Assembly (NCBI GenBank): GCA_019321725.1
Contig: CM033119.1
Span: 14,210,694 to 14,274,693 of the forward strand
Source of the DNA: Paulownia fortunei
Taxonomy: Eukaryota > Streptophyta > Magnoliopsida > Lamiales > Paulowniaceae
DNA length: 64,000 nt
Direction of reading: 5' to 3'
The notes beneath the pieces were generated by a model, which searched no databases, was not told where the DNA came from, and saw only the letters and a program-made list of their open reading frames with translations. Of this stretch, positions 45,505-57,589 are shown in pieces. Made by a program: the position numbers and the translations under genes. The first letter of the stretch is position 1; each line of letters begins with the position of its first letter.

Positions 45505-46270
45505 TGTAGCGCACCAAATTCAATAGGTGCACACCAAATGATGATCTCCTGCTTTTCCTCGCTCCTCCACTAGTCGGGGAACCTACAAAACAAACACCGG
45601 GTTGGCCCGACGTAAGTTCTTCGACACTCAAGTTAGTTGGGCACTTGGAGAAGAAAGTGAAAACATACAGAGAATATATATGTATCAGATATGAAAAATG
45701 TAACCTGCCTTTTGAAATAAATCCTCTTACTTATAGATGTCAAAGTAGGGGTAGAAGGGAGATTTTATGTCTCAATTTGTTATAACTGCATTTGGAACAC
45801 ATCATTACCTCTCTTGATTTATCCTAAATAAGATTCTCTATCACTTTTTCATAATAACCATTTTGTTTTGTTTTTTCGCGTGACCTTGCTCGACCTGGAG
45901 GTTATGAGTCCAGGAGGTATTTTATTTTTATCATCAGTTTGTATTGTATTCTCCTTTCTTTATTTCTAATTATGCATATACACACGCACCATACACAGGG
46001 CCTGAGTTGGGCCTTAATAAAAATTACAATGGTTAAGCCCAGGCCGCCTGAGTCGGTCCTTTATACAAACAACCCACAGGCCCTGACTCAATAGACGCAG
46101 GGCCTAGGCTTAACAGCCAGGCCCAGGTGTACATACAAGCACGCAATTATATTGATGGGATATTTCACACAACGTATCGATATAAAGGGCATATGTCCAC
46201 ACAAATATTTGCTGCCTACACAGACGCACACTTCATTATCAGTCAACATAATGCTAGTCTTCACATTAAA
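45505..46270 (-). repeat. 5' LTR of Tat-1 (outer boundary approximate)
   Basis: The inner end is firm: on the plus strand it starts TGTAGCGCACC next to the PBS. On the minus strand it contains a TATATATATTCTCTG box near 45683 and a TTGAGTGTCGAAGAAC then GGGCCAACCCGG segment, like the R/U5 of the plus-strand Tat-like LTR at 11495. The outer end is guessed at a CA near 46267 because no second copy of this LTR was found to compare with. Confidence 0.6.
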
Positions 46271-49200
46271 AAAAAGGGCAAGCAGCTGGATTTGTGGAAT
46301 TGCCAACTAAGCATGAAAAGGAAATTATAGGTGCAAATCATTCATCGTATTCCACTTGTCAACTGCCAAAAGCCTAGAAAAAGGCATATAAGTGAATTCG
46401 ACCCCTTATTTTCTTATATAATTTGTTTGGAAAATTGCAAATTTGCACCTTCTTATTTTTTTAATCTTTCTTAGCTATCACACATTAAAAGAAAAAATAA
46501 AATTAATGATAAATTATAAAGTCATAATATCAGAATTATTACCAATAATATATATTAAGCAACCAAGTTTTTTTATTTTTCCATAATAATATATTTTTTA
46601 TCGACTTAATAATGATAAAAACTATTTTTAAGTTGTGAATGTTAATAATTTAGTGACACATGTAATAGGATAATTGTTATTGTCATTAATTGTCATTAAT
46701 TGTCAATAATAATAATTGATTATACACAATTCTTGTCATAATTAAATTTATAAAAATTATTATTATGATAAAAAATAAAAAATAATTCTTATCACTTGAT
46801 ATATATAATTAATAATAACTTTTACATTTTCAGTTAATATCTTGTCATTAATATTTTTTATCTTATCAAAAGTTCCTTGCTTTTCCAGAACTAAAATTTC
46901 AATTTTGTCCCTAATTATCAAGATATAATCATTATATTGTATAATACATGATAATAAATTTAATGATGAACTAATTCTTACATTTAGAAACTTAATAACG
47001 AGATAAATTTTAAAAATAGAGTTGTCAACAGATATACTTAGAATTAGTTTAAATTAGAGGATAACATTGAAAAATAATTATTTTAAGAAATTGAGTCTTA
47101 TTTTACGTCATTCTAAAGAAAATAGGAGTCATAAAATTTGAGATAGAAGTTAAAAGCTTCTACAAATAGTTAGAAAGTCTTTAAAAAAACACTACTTACT
47201 TTTAAATTGGGTGCAATAGAATATTATTTAATAAAATTCACTATATATTTTAGGTTTCAAATATGCATAATCATATTAATTAAATATATCTAAAGTTTCA
47301 ATACAATTTCCAACTGTTTACATAAATTTGTAAGATTTTTCTAAATTAAAATCAAAATTTGAGATATTCTAATTTTTACTTAAGTTTTCATAATTTTACA
47401 ATTCCAAAATGAATGTCGATAGCAATATATAATACCTTAGATATAATTAAATGAGAAAAAAATAAAAAGAGAAGGAATGGGTGATTAGTTGGCCGGTTTC
47501 TTGTGTATCTAAGCAAAAACTTGATTTGACTCCAAGTTCTCGGGTAACACGATATTAGGCATTTGTATATATCTATATAGATATTATTATTTTTTTCCGT
47601 ACTAAGAATGGAAATTGCATGGGTTCACAAACACGCTTTAAACGTCCTTCCTATACACACACACAAATACACAAAAGAGGATATATATATATATATATAT
47701 ATATGTTTGAGTCAACTAGTCTATTATTATTAAGTAGACTTGGTTTCCTAGTTGCTTCGGATTCCAGCTGATGAAAATTTGGTTTTAATAAACTAATAAT
47801 AGCTGTGAATTATCTCAGTTCGACATAACTAATTGTATTAATTGCATTATTAAACTAACACTTGACTAGTAATTATTCGATGGAAATAGTGATTTAAGAA
47901 ACTTAAGCACCACGATGGGATGTTCAAAAGGGTTTTGTTTGTTTTGTTTGATAATTTGTCATCTCAAGAAATGCATTTTTTGCATTTAGTTTCCTTTCCC
48001 ACTGAAATGGACAAGCTTGTGCTTAATTAAGCCACTCGAAAACTTTTCAGTTAATTTAACCTAAGTATATTAGAAAATTGTCATAGAAATATTTCAGATG
48101 TCCGAGTATGTGAAAAAAAAAGAAAAAAAAAACAAGTTAGGGCAATTTATTTTTTTTTGTAATTCCAAATCTATTTGTGATAATAGTCTATGAAATGATC
48201 ACTTGTGTAATATGGGAAGACATCCTCATTGACATTTGGTGGCCATGTGGTTATGGGCCTGCCCATTAGGCGGTGACTTTATCTCAAATTGAACATTCTC
48301 GAGTGACAAGAAATTCATATGGTTACTCGAGAATTGTTATAATACTCGCATCTCTTATATTTTCTTTATGTTCGTCCATTAATCAATAGTTACTTCTCAA
48401 ATCCGGCATTTCACCAAAAAATAAGAAATTTATATAATCACACCTAAAAAGTATTATTACACGATACTCAATGTCCTAAAGAATCTCCATTACCATTAGC
48501 ATATTTGTTTTAATGGAGCGAACAATTATATTCATGTGGCATACATTAATTTATTAATATTAAATTACAACCATTAATTAATTATTTATAAATATTAATT
48601 ATCAACAATTTTTATTATAAAAATAGATAAAATATTTACATGGTGGAACTCAATTCATGACCTCTAAATTTTGAGACCTCTACTTTATGCTAGGCCTCAT
48701 TAACACTGGCATGGAAAGCTATTTCTTTCTAATCACCAATTCTAATATTTAATTAAATTAAATGAGCGACGTAACAGTTTTTCGTCCACAATTTAAGTCT
48801 TCTTACGCAACAACTAGGATCACAAGCACAATGTTTCAATGAATTTCCATCCATTAAAGTGGTTCCCTGAACGATCCGCTATCTTGATTAATATTTTAAT
48901 TACCACTATTATTACAAAATTAGGTCCCCACCATTTATAATTGAATAAAATCAGTGTGTAACGACCAAATCAACACGTTTAAACAGGTTTAATCTTTAAC
49001 ATACAATTAACGTGGGAGAAAGTACTGGATTTGCAACATGTAATTAAGATCACAGAGCACCGAAAAGTCTATTTCCAATCGATTAATTAGGGATATTTAA
49101 TTTATGATTAGTTTTCTGCAATAAGTTTGCTAGTGTACAGTACTATCCAAAAATGTAGAGGATTTATTAAACTACCATTTGCAGATGGAACTGTTTTAAG

Positions 49201-50012
49201 CTGTCATCAATATATGAATCAAAAAATTAAATATATTGTAAAAATCAATTCCTTTGTCTGCAGCTGAAATAAATGGACTATAATTAATAATTTTTCAAAA
49301 TTAATATGCAAGGAGGGTCAAGTATCAAACTTTACTTTTTATATTCCATATAATTAACAACTTTAATCGTTGTAGGCATGAAATCTTTAATAGGATTAAG
49401 GTTTAGACCTTATTGTAGTGCGACAATGGAGCATTCAACCGCCAAAATCTTAATTTTAAATTCTTTTTCTTCGTTTGAATATATAAATTTTTCATTGAGA
49501 AGAGTGGTTGGTGAGACAATATTTTTCGGACATAACACTTTTAATTTTTTTATAGTTAATTATAGCAATCTGCTGTCCATGGAGTCCATAATGAACATGG
49601 TTCGAGGGACAATGTATGCTTAGGGTTCAACCATAATCACTGTTATTTGGGCCCTAAAGATTATGAAACCCTAATTTTCTAAGAGTTAGATGGGACATTA
49701 TGTTTTCTTTTAATTAAGTAATGTTCGTTTATTTATCAACTGGTGATGATAATTAATTGCCATGAAAGCCCATAATGGATTTGCTGCATGATTTCAACAA
49801 CCCTTTGGCTGTAAGTCACTCTCAACAATACATTGTTAATTTCTAACTAATCATTTTGCATAACAGTACTGACATGTCAGGTTAAGTAGTTATTATATGT
49901 TGGACATATTAAACGTTAAAGGTTTCTTCAATCTATTTTTCAATATGGCCATGATTCAAAGTAGTACCAGAGACGGTTAAAAAGGAATTGATTTTTTTAA
50001 ATAGTTTCAATT
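46271..50012. other. AT-rich intergenic DNA, no gene seen
   Basis: I see no protein, tRNA or recognisable element end here. Landmarks are a short ATTGTCATTA tandem at 46678-46706, ACACACAC then an (AT)12 run at 47655-47704, and several poly-A/T runs. Open frames are short and of low complexity. Confidence 0.55.
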
Positions 50013-50987
50013 TGATGCCTATCGAAATTGCTCCTCAAGAAATCTGTGTTTCATGGTCCAATTCCTATGAAATCTTCACCAAAGCTAGCAAAACAAGGGT
50101 TAGGGATGTTGGATTTTGTCCAACGAAAATTCTTTGATATTTGAGCCAGACTAGACTTTTAGAGAAAAATGTGCAATTGAATGTTGTAATATGCAGTAAT
50201 GTCATAAAAGAAAAAAAAATAAAACATCTTTTCTTTTGAGATTCATATATGTAGATGTATAGAAATTGAATCCTCTCAATATTTGGTTTCCTTACAAATA
50301 GATACCAGTTTAAGATACTACCTTTTCAGATTAGTATCAATCATGGGTTGCGTAATCAGAATCCAAGATTTAATTTAGGTAGAATTATCTTTCCTTATCA
50401 AGTCTCGAAAATCTCTAAGGTTCTCCATTAATGTACATTGGGCAAAGATGTATTTAAATGAAGTAGACGTATCCAAGTTTGTTGAGAACAATTAGCATAG
50501 GTCATCTTCTAAATCCATTAAATACCCCGACTAGATATCAGGTCAGCCGTTACTGCTTGAGCCAACCTAAATATTAGGTCCTCTTTTAAGGCCTTGGACC
50601 TACCTAACATATCAAGTAGCTCGGCCTATGAACCTTCCTTACATAGGTGTAAACCTATCTCGCATATATAGAATATGGCCTAAATATACTCGGGCCCAAT
50701 AGCCATATCTAATTTAGGCCATATTATCTAGTTCGTCCTACTCTAATGGAACTAAAGTTGTTAGGTCCAATAGAATAAGAGTCCAGCTCATCCGAGCTCC
50801 TAAGACATACTCATGCAACTTATTCGAGCATTTGGGCACATAGTAAAACTTTGTGCTCATCTCTAGAATCTTTTTAAGGTTTCTTAAAACTCATGCCTTC
50901 AAACTTGAAGGTAGGCCTCATTATTTCGTTTCAACGCACCTTTTAAAATCTTGCGCTTACCATGATTACTATTGAGCTGTCGTTACA
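50013..50987 (-). repeat. 3' LTR of Tat-2 (upper boundary approximate)
   Basis: On the plus strand it starts TGATGCCTATC and matches 57590 onward (CTCCTCAAGAAATCT, GTCCAATTCCTATGAAATCTTC, GAGATTCATATATGTAG, CCTATGAACCTTCCT, AGAATATGGC). It has about 130 bp in the middle that the other LTR lacks. The upper end is placed at TTACA (50987) because on the element strand it would start TGTAACGACAG. Confidence 0.72.
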
Positions 50988-50999
50988 CTAACCATCATA

Positions 51000-52650
51000 G
51001 AGGATCTCGTCCGCCCACATGTCCCTTAATCCCTTTTCATCAATGGACTTCTCTCTGGCCCTTGTTTTGGCCCGCTTTTATGAAAAAGAGGTCTGGGATC
51101 TTTATTTTCCTTTACTCTTCTCTTTTTTCAAAATCTCTTTCAGTGAAGTTCAGACATTTTCTCACAATCACAGAGGGAAGCCCTGGCTATCCTCCACAGT
51201 TAAATAATCTCTGTTTCTTGAGTCATTGTCTTCATAAACAAGTAATTCTATCTAGAATCTCTTCCGAGATATCTAACCCAATAGAATCTGATGGCTTCCC
51301 CTCCTGACATGATTGTCTTCTATCCTTTTTAGATGAGATGTTTAAGAAATTTCTACTAGATCTCAACAACCGGGCCTCTGGCTAAGCTTTGACCAGTAAT
51401 CCCTACCAATCTTGAGAAGCTGCAACTCATATTTTAGGCTAATATGAGTTAGGACAAAAGTCTGCTTACCGAAAAACCCAGAGCTATAGATTAGCTAACC
51501 AACAGCTCGACTATTATCACTAATAGCTCTTCCTCACAACTGAGCTGGGATGACCATTATCTAAAATGGTTGTGAGGACAAAAGTCTCACCAGGAATGCC
51601 AGAAGATGGCCGACAACTCTAACGACCTCATTTTTTCCCCTTTTGCCACTCATCATTCTTAGGTATATTCTTTCTGTTTGACCTTATCCATTACACTTTA
51701 GTTCTTGCTAACACCAATTTATCTTTCCACGCAAGTTCTATTGGGAGACATACTCTCCCATTTGAAGGCTAGTCAGCCTTCGAAGAAGCTCTAATGCCAA
51801 CTAGCTCAAAAGGAGAATGATTTTATTTCAAAGGATATGTATATAACCATAAAAAATATGGAGCTATCATAAAGAAATGAAGAGCTAATGAGCAAGGACC
51901 AGAAGATCTCTACTCTTTGCTCTTATAAGAAAAAGACTATCCAAGAGATCCAAGAGATTGCCCAACTCAAAGCTGAGGTTGTGGACCTAAAGCTGTGATA
52001 CCTCCTTTAGAAAAAAAGGGTAAACATTTATAGAAAGATGTAAAGAGCATAACTAGCAACTCTAAAGGCCCTCAATTCTATCGAGGATGAGCTGGCACAA
52101 GTTAGGGAGGCAACATTACCTGAGAGTTGATGAAGAGCTCTAACGAGCCTTGCCAACACCCCTAAAAGCAGGGAGTTCTCAATATTTACTGGCGGACTAG
52201 GAGACAGACATGGCTAAAACATCCAGAATTTTCCCAACTCCTTGAGCAATTAGCCCACCCTTATTATTACCATGCATTTGATATATGTATCAAAAAAGTG
52301 GTTCTCTAGGCTTCTTAGGCACCTTTGAATGGAACATTGGGTTGAGGGATGCTCCTGAGCTGAAGAGCCTCGAAGACCTCGACCTTCCAAAAATCAAAGT
52401 ATCACCTACTGAGGTGATTAATGCCATGGAGCCTCTTTCCCCAGAGGGCCTTATTCTAGATGCAACCTCTGGAAATGCGTATCTTACCTTTGTCGCTCAC
52501 CCCTCTATTCCTATGGTGGTTGAGGTCTCCTTCAAACCTCATGAGATCCCTTCTAACAGCTCTTCCCGAGATGCCAACTCCAACCCTATCTATAGTGGTT
52601 GCAGTAGATGGAACTAGCGATGAACTAGTTGTGGAGATTGTGGAGTAGCC
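51000..52650 (+). pseudogene. Antisense coding-like region of Tat-2 between pol and 3' LTR
   Basis: The plus strand, opposite to the element, shows protein-like text in changing frames. Near 51880-52130 are helical, coiled-coil-like pieces (KKTIQEIQEIAQLKAEVVDL, NSIEDELAQVREATLPES). At about 52228-52305 is EFSQLLEQLAHPYYYHAFDI then CIKKVV. At 52315-52450 are FEWNIGLRDAPELKSLEDLD and SPTEVINAMEPLSPEG. The end reads LSIVVAVDGTSDELVVEIVE and a stop at 52648. A coiled coil, then a conserved helical piece, then an acidic end is the kind of layout described for antisense ORFs of some Tat elements. I infer this from layout and from the matching remnant in Tat-1; sequence homology was not tested. Confidence 0.55.
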
Positions 52651-53149
52651 ACTTTGTGTAATGAAATGAGCTGCTATCTACTATTTTGTTTTTTATTACT
52701 TTATTTTCTATTTAGTCCTGATGGGCCTCAATCTATCTTAAGTGGATCAATTAAATTTACTCCATTAGATCTACTGTCTTATTTCATTATGTACTTGTAA
52801 TTTTCTTCTTGGAAATAGTTAGTGTAGGCTTACTCCTTCTAGATCTAGGACTTGTTTGAGTAAAATCAAAATCTAGATTTCCCTTGTTAGTTCAGAACAT
52901 CAATTCTTCAAGGATTTTGGATACACACTATTGTGCATATAGTTCCTAATCTAAAGTATATGGAATGAAGACTAGTTACCTAAGCCCCTTTTTTTCAAGG
53001 CGTCTATCTTATGACCCCTTGTCATGCTTGGCCAACTAGAGCACAGGGTCTTGAACTAAAGCTTATGGTGTTAAAGGCACCAATCTTAAGATGAGTGCAA
53101 CTTTCATGAGGTAACTTAGACAGTGAGGTTTCATGCTCTATTTCAAGGC
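52651..53149. other. Untranslated DNA of Tat-2 between antisense remnant and tandem array
   Basis: No coding pattern or repeat could be assigned. It occupies the same place as 13674-14155 in Tat-1. Confidence 0.5.
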
Positions 53150-53510
53150 ATTTGTCTTTATTTGGAGAAGTGGTCTCTTTTTACAAGGAAGTCAGATTCC
53201 AAGCTCTTTGGCTATAATGGGCATTGGCCCCGTGAAGGTCAAGTATTTGATCCCTTAAGGTGTAAGATATTTGCCTTTTAGAATGGGCCAAATCTCTGAG
53301 CCCTTATTTACTTAGTGTAGGAATTCAGCCTCGAAGGTCGGATGCTCGATCCTTTAAATCTATAGAAGGTATTCTCATTTCTTTTACAAAGTGGTCAAAT
53401 TCCCAAACTCTTTTAGCATGGTGAAGGTTGGATCCTTGATCCTTTAGATTTTTTTAAAGTATTCATCTTTCTTAGGAAAAAAGGTCGGGTTCTCGAGTTC
53501 TCCCCCATAT
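53150..53510. repeat. Tandem array of about 90-99 bp units in the Tat-2 3' region
   Basis: GAAGGTC(G)GATxCTTGATCCTTTA-type segments start at 53234, 53333 and 53423, with weaker copies before and after. Each is followed by a TATTCATCTTTxTTT then GGTCxxATTCTCGAACTC-like stretch. It lies about 140 bases past the end of integrase, as the array of Tat-1 does. Confidence 0.75.
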
Positions 53511-53649
53511 ACCAATTCGAATGAAATCCTGGGATTAAGGATGCTACCCCGCTTGATTTAGAATTTATAAGGAATTCAAAATTATACAATAAATATGTCT
53601 TTTGACATCTATAACTATTATGAGTTGAGCTGTGGAAATCTATTTTATC

Positions 53650-54800
53650 TAAACATTAAACTTCTTTAAACTAGAAATATTCCAAGTCTGAGGTAACTTC
53701 TGCCCTTTAAAATCTTCCAGTTCATAGGCTCCTCTTGCCAGGACCTTCATAACTTATAAGGTTTTTCCTAATTTAGCTGTAATTTCCCAGTGGGCTTCAA
53801 GGCATCCACATGTCGCAAGACCAGATTGTCCACCCAAATTTTATTTTCTTTAACTCTTCGATTGTACCCTGCATGTACCTTTCTTTTATATTTCTCCATT
53901 CTTAAGTAGGCTAGATCACACCTCTCTTCAATCAAGTCTAGAGCTTCCCTCATGATCAATTTATTTTGAGCCTCTTCATAATTTTAAACTCAATGAATCT
54001 CCATCATAATCTCTGCTGGGATGACTACTTTAGCTCCTTATACGAGGCTAAAAGGAGTTTCCACGATAGTATTTCTTAGACTAGTTATGTGGGCTCAGGT
54101 CATCCACCCAACCTCCTTTAGCTCGATCTAACCCAGCTTTTATGCCTTGCACAATTGTATAATTTGTAACCTCTACCCACCTATTAGCTTGGGAATGAGC
54201 TAATAAAGTGACGTGTTGTTTTATCTTTATCTCCGTGTACCAAGTCTAGATCTTGGCTCCCTGAAATTGTTTGCCATCATCTGAGATTAAGTCTATGAAA
54301 ACTCCATAGTTGTAAAAGATGTTCTTCCACAAGAATTTCATGATCTCTTTTTCAATAATTTTAGCCAGAGGATTAGTCTCTACCAACTTATTAACGTAAT
54401 CTACTACTACTAGAAATAATTTTCTTTGCCTAAGAACTCACTATGTCAATTCTCCATTTGGTGAAAGGACAAGGCGAGTTTATATCCTTAAGATCTATGC
54501 AGGATGGTAGATCAATAGGGCGTGTTTTTTATACTTCTTATACATGCGAACTAACTCTTCCATATCTTTTTCTATAGTTGGCCAAAATTACCCAACTCTC
54601 AACACTTTACTTGTGAGGCCTTTATGTCATGTATGATCCCCGTAATAGTCTTCATGTACTTCTCTTAGCATGTATACTCTTTTTTCCTCCGATGGGCACT
54701 TCAAATATAGTGTCATTAAGGACCTCGTGTATAGAACCCCTTCTATGATACAACCTTAGCTTGGAGCCAAGCTGCTTCATTATTCCCTTTGGAGTGTATC
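53650..54800 (-). pseudogene. Integrase of Tat-2, broken
   Basis: The zinc-finger part is near 54650-54510 (HEDYYGDHT, then the KYKKHA-like region). The core near 54300-54080 is recognised from a DGKQFQGAKI-like piece and WAHITSLRNTIVETPFSLV. The open frame 53959-53768 has MIMREALDLIEERCDLAYLR and NRRVKENKIWVDNLVLRHVD. The tail (LARGAYELEDFKGQKLPQTW, NISSLKKF) ends near 53650. This is the usual Tat integrase C-terminus. Stops are frequent, and the pieces are in three phases. Confidence 0.85.
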
Positions 54801-54879
54801 TTCTTTCAAATAGGTAAGAATTGTTGCCCTTCTATCCTTCTTTTCATTAACCGCATTGACTTTCTTTTATATGTTGGAC

Positions 54880-55400
54880 TAGTGGACTGTGAGCAAGGTG
54901 ATCTTCTTTGTTTTATAGTCCACCATCAAGCTAGCCAATTTTGAGAGGTAATCAACCTTAGCATTCTCTGCATGAGAAATTTGATTGACCTAAAAAGTCT
55001 ATAACTGCTTGTGTAGGGCAAGCACATGTTCCACATACTTCCCCATTCTCTCCTCCTTGATCTTAAATTGTCCCTTTAATTGCTTAGCTACCAATTTGGA
55101 GTCTAACTAAACCATAATGAAAAGCTCCAACCCTTAAGGCCATTTTTAGCCATCTAATAAAAGCTTCATATTCCATTTCATTATTTGAAGTTTTAAAATC
55201 AATGACGGCAAATTTTAATTCATCCCTTTTTGGGCTAGTAAGGACTATCCTACCCCAAAGCCTATCATCGTTGTTAATCCATCCACATGCAACAACCACT
55301 TCTTTTGGTCATCCTAACTCTTATTTATCTGTTGAATAAAATTGACTAAGGTTGAGCTTTGATTAATCTTAGAGCTTATACTCTGCATCATATTCACCCA
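54880..55400 (-). pseudogene. Second (archaeal-type) RNase H of Tat-2
   Basis: The frame 55299-55084 has RIVLTSPKRDELKFAVIDFK then TSNNEMEYEAFIRWLKMALR, the same pattern as 15877-16330 in Tat-1 including the Glu in the NNExEYEA motif. The preceding VDG-type Asp region reads WINNDDRLWG and is altered. It is followed by a broken remainder toward integrase. Confidence 0.8.
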
Positions 55401-55419
55401 TCTCCACAACATACTTAAT

Positions 55420-56560
55420 CATTCCACCCGACGCTTTAAGGGTCGGGTATACCCAATATCTGCCTCAGTGGAAAATTATTGTAGATGACAACTTTGTGAG
55501 ATGAAAATAAGGCCACAGTCATCTAGTTGTGGTTACCAGAGCTAGAGCTCCTTTTTTAATCTCATAATATCATTGTTCAGCACTTTACAATAGTTTGCTA
55601 GTATAGTAAAGAGGTTTATGCAGAGTTCCTTCCTCTTTTATCAGGACTAAGCTAATAGCTTGCTCTTCCACTGATTAGTAGACATATAAAGACTCCTAGG
55701 AATCAGCTTGGTAAGTAGGGGTAGCTTAGCCAAGACCTTCTTTAAGGTATCTAAAGTCTTCTAGCATCATTCGGACCACTCAAATTTGCTAGTCTTCTTC
55801 AATATCTTGAAGAATGTTAAGCTCTATTCTATCGATAGTGATATGAAGTGATTTAATGTCATTATCTGCCCAGTAAGGCATTACACCTCATTGATATTTC
55901 TTGGGGATTGCATGATTGCATGTCCTGTACTGCTTTTACTTTTTCAGGATTAATTTCAATTCCTTTTTTTGTGACCATGTATCCCAAGAACTTTCCTGAC
56001 CTCACTCCCAATGTAAATATGGCTAGGTTCTGCTTCATGTGGCACCTCCTCAACACCTCAAGAGTTAGAATATCATTTATATATACCTCCATGCTTTGTC
56101 CGAGTTGGTTCTTGAACATGCTGTCCACCAAATGCTGATAAGTAGCACTTATATTTTTTATTCCAAAGGGCATAACAACATAACAATAAGTATCTAATGA
56201 TGTTATGAAGTTGACATTTTTTTGGTCCTCAAGGTGAAGCTATATTTGGTGGTACCCAGAGAAGCATCGATCATGCTTAATAGCTCACAACATGACATTT
56301 TCTAAGCTATTTTAGGCAAAGAATAATGATCTTTGGGGCATGCCTTATTCAAATCACAAAATTCTATGCATATTCGCCATTTCTCAATGATTTTAGGCAT
56401 AAGAACCGCATTGGATAGAAATTTAGCGAATTGGATTTCCCTGATGTGTCTAGCTTCCAACAACTTCTTCACTTTTGCTTGTATAATCTTATCTTTCTCC
56501 GGCTCAAAATGCTATTTTTTTGTTTTGTAGGCTTTCACGTCAGATCCATATTCAAATGTT
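55420..56560 (-). pseudogene. Reverse transcriptase and first RNase H of Tat-2, broken
   Basis: Fingers: LEARHIREIQFAKFLSNAVL and KWRICIEFCDLNKACPKDHY near 56460-56330. Palm in the frame 56173-55862: MPFGIKNISATYQHLVDSMF and GQSMEVYINDILT, where the catalytic YVDD reads YIND, so one Asp is lost. GKFLGYMVTKKGIEINPEKV follows. RNase H traces (DIEEDQQI, then SVEEQAISLVLIKEEG, the LYLAVSxxAVSAVLVRE counterpart) lie at 55820-55620. Frames change repeatedly. Confidence 0.86.
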
Positions 56561-56769
56561 GCATGGCCATTTCTGGCCTTATCCCCACCAGATCCTATGC
56601 TGACCAGGAAAACATATCCATATTTTGCCTTAAGAATAAGATCAATAACTTAGCTAGTTTAGGCTCAAGCTGCTATCTAATCCTAGTAGTCTTCTTCTTG
56701 TAGCCTGGAACCAGCATGATGGTTACTAGCTCTTTATTTGGCTAGATATAAGGTGAAGGTTTAAGGTCC

Positions 56770-57180
56770 AATTCTTCATCTTTCCCATTTGTTTTCTTTA
56801 GAGAGGTTTGTATCCATATCCTCGCCCTTATCTATATTTCTAATGGCTTCAATATAGCACTTCCGTGTTGTGTATTGGTCTTTCTTAGTCTCACTTATCC
56901 TATCTCCTACTGGGAATTTTATCTTTATTTGAAAATTTGAGATCACTACTTGAAACATATTGACCATAGGTCAGCCCAAAATAGCATTGTATTATGAAGG
57001 GCGTCCATAACAAAGAACTTCACCTTCCCGATTTTCTTTAGGGGCTCTACCCCTAAAGATAGAGGTAGGATCACCTATCCTAGAGGTCATACTACTCTAC
57101 TAGTAAACCCAAAAAGTACAATGTTTGCTAGTTGTTGCTCTGCTTCTCTAGAACAACCTAGCCACGTCATAGCAAACAAT
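56770..57180 (-). pseudogene. Protease C-terminal half and spacer of Tat-2
   Basis: From about 57130 the minus strand reads LFGFTSRVV, then LSLGVEPLKKIGKVKFFVMD, then in another phase YNAILG and PMVNMFQVVISNFQIKIKFP (frame 56967-56776), and CYIEAIRNIDKGEDMD. These match the second half of Tat protease (GxxFLVVDxPSAYNxILGRP) and the start of the spacer. The active-site half with D-T/N-G is not seen, so protease is incomplete. It is separated from the PBS by only about 400 bases. Confidence 0.8.
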
Positions 57181-57569
57181 AGTGGTGGTTGTGATGATCA
57201 AGGTGACATTACAAGGGATCCAAAGGACTCTCCCATCATGATGTCCAAGATGAATGATCGGGCTTCACGCCACTTGGCTAATATCTCGATGACATCCTTG
57301 TTCACACCTGCGATAAGCTAATTTGGCATGTGCTCTCTAGGCTTCATGAGAGTCTCTATCAATAGCCCCCCTCCCCCCCCTATGATCATCAATACACTCC
57401 TATTGGAGGGGGACTCATCTTCTTGAGTTTTCATTTGGAAGTACCACGACCCAATAGGGTAGAGTAAATGGAATTATCTATGTTAGGCCACCCTCTTCGC
57501 CGACAACCAACTTCTTGTGATTCTATTGAAATTCTTTATTGGTCATATTCTCACTCCTCAATTTAAAAT
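57181..57569 (-). pseudogene. Gag leader and deletion junction of Tat-2
   Basis: A possible gag start MTNKEFQ lies about 40 bases inside the PBS, near 57545. Further on, a segment like VNKDVIEILAKWREARSFIL is open for about 30 codons. No zinc finger or capsid motif is found. Given its size, most of gag and the first half of protease must have been deleted. A C-run at 57367-57380 (CCCCCCTCCCCCCCC) lies here. Confidence 0.55.
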
Positions 57570-57587
57570 TTCTCACAAATGGCGCCA
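57570..57587 (-). other. Primer-binding site of Tat-2
   Basis: On the minus strand it reads TGGCGCCATTTGTGAGAA, a decayed Tat-type PBS, two bases inside the LTR. Confidence 0.85.
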
Positions 57588-57589
57588 CT

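Larger units (their letters stand above)
13425..46270 (-). mobile_element. Tat-like Ty3/gypsy element Tat-1, split by four insertions
   Basis: Reading down from 46270, the element has a 5' LTR, PBS, gag N-terminus, [insertion 42469-44617], gag middle, [insertion 39539-42161], gag zinc finger and start of protease, [insertion 27163-38908], rest of protease, [insertion 17750-26970], spacer, RT, RNase H, a second RNase H and integrase, ending near 14515. A tandem array and an antisense remnant follow. Taking the four insertions out leaves about 5.25 kb between PBS and the end of pol, a normal gag-pol length for the lineage. The dual RNase H, the PBS type and the 3' tandem repeats place it in Tat. 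Stops and frameshifts are frequent. No 3' LTR was identified. Confidence 0.85.

Noticed and set aside
47655..47704. ACACAC then (AT)n run as a regulatory or structural element
   Set aside because: It is an ordinary microsatellite; similar (AT)n runs occur at 13695, 20642, 26950 and 39561.
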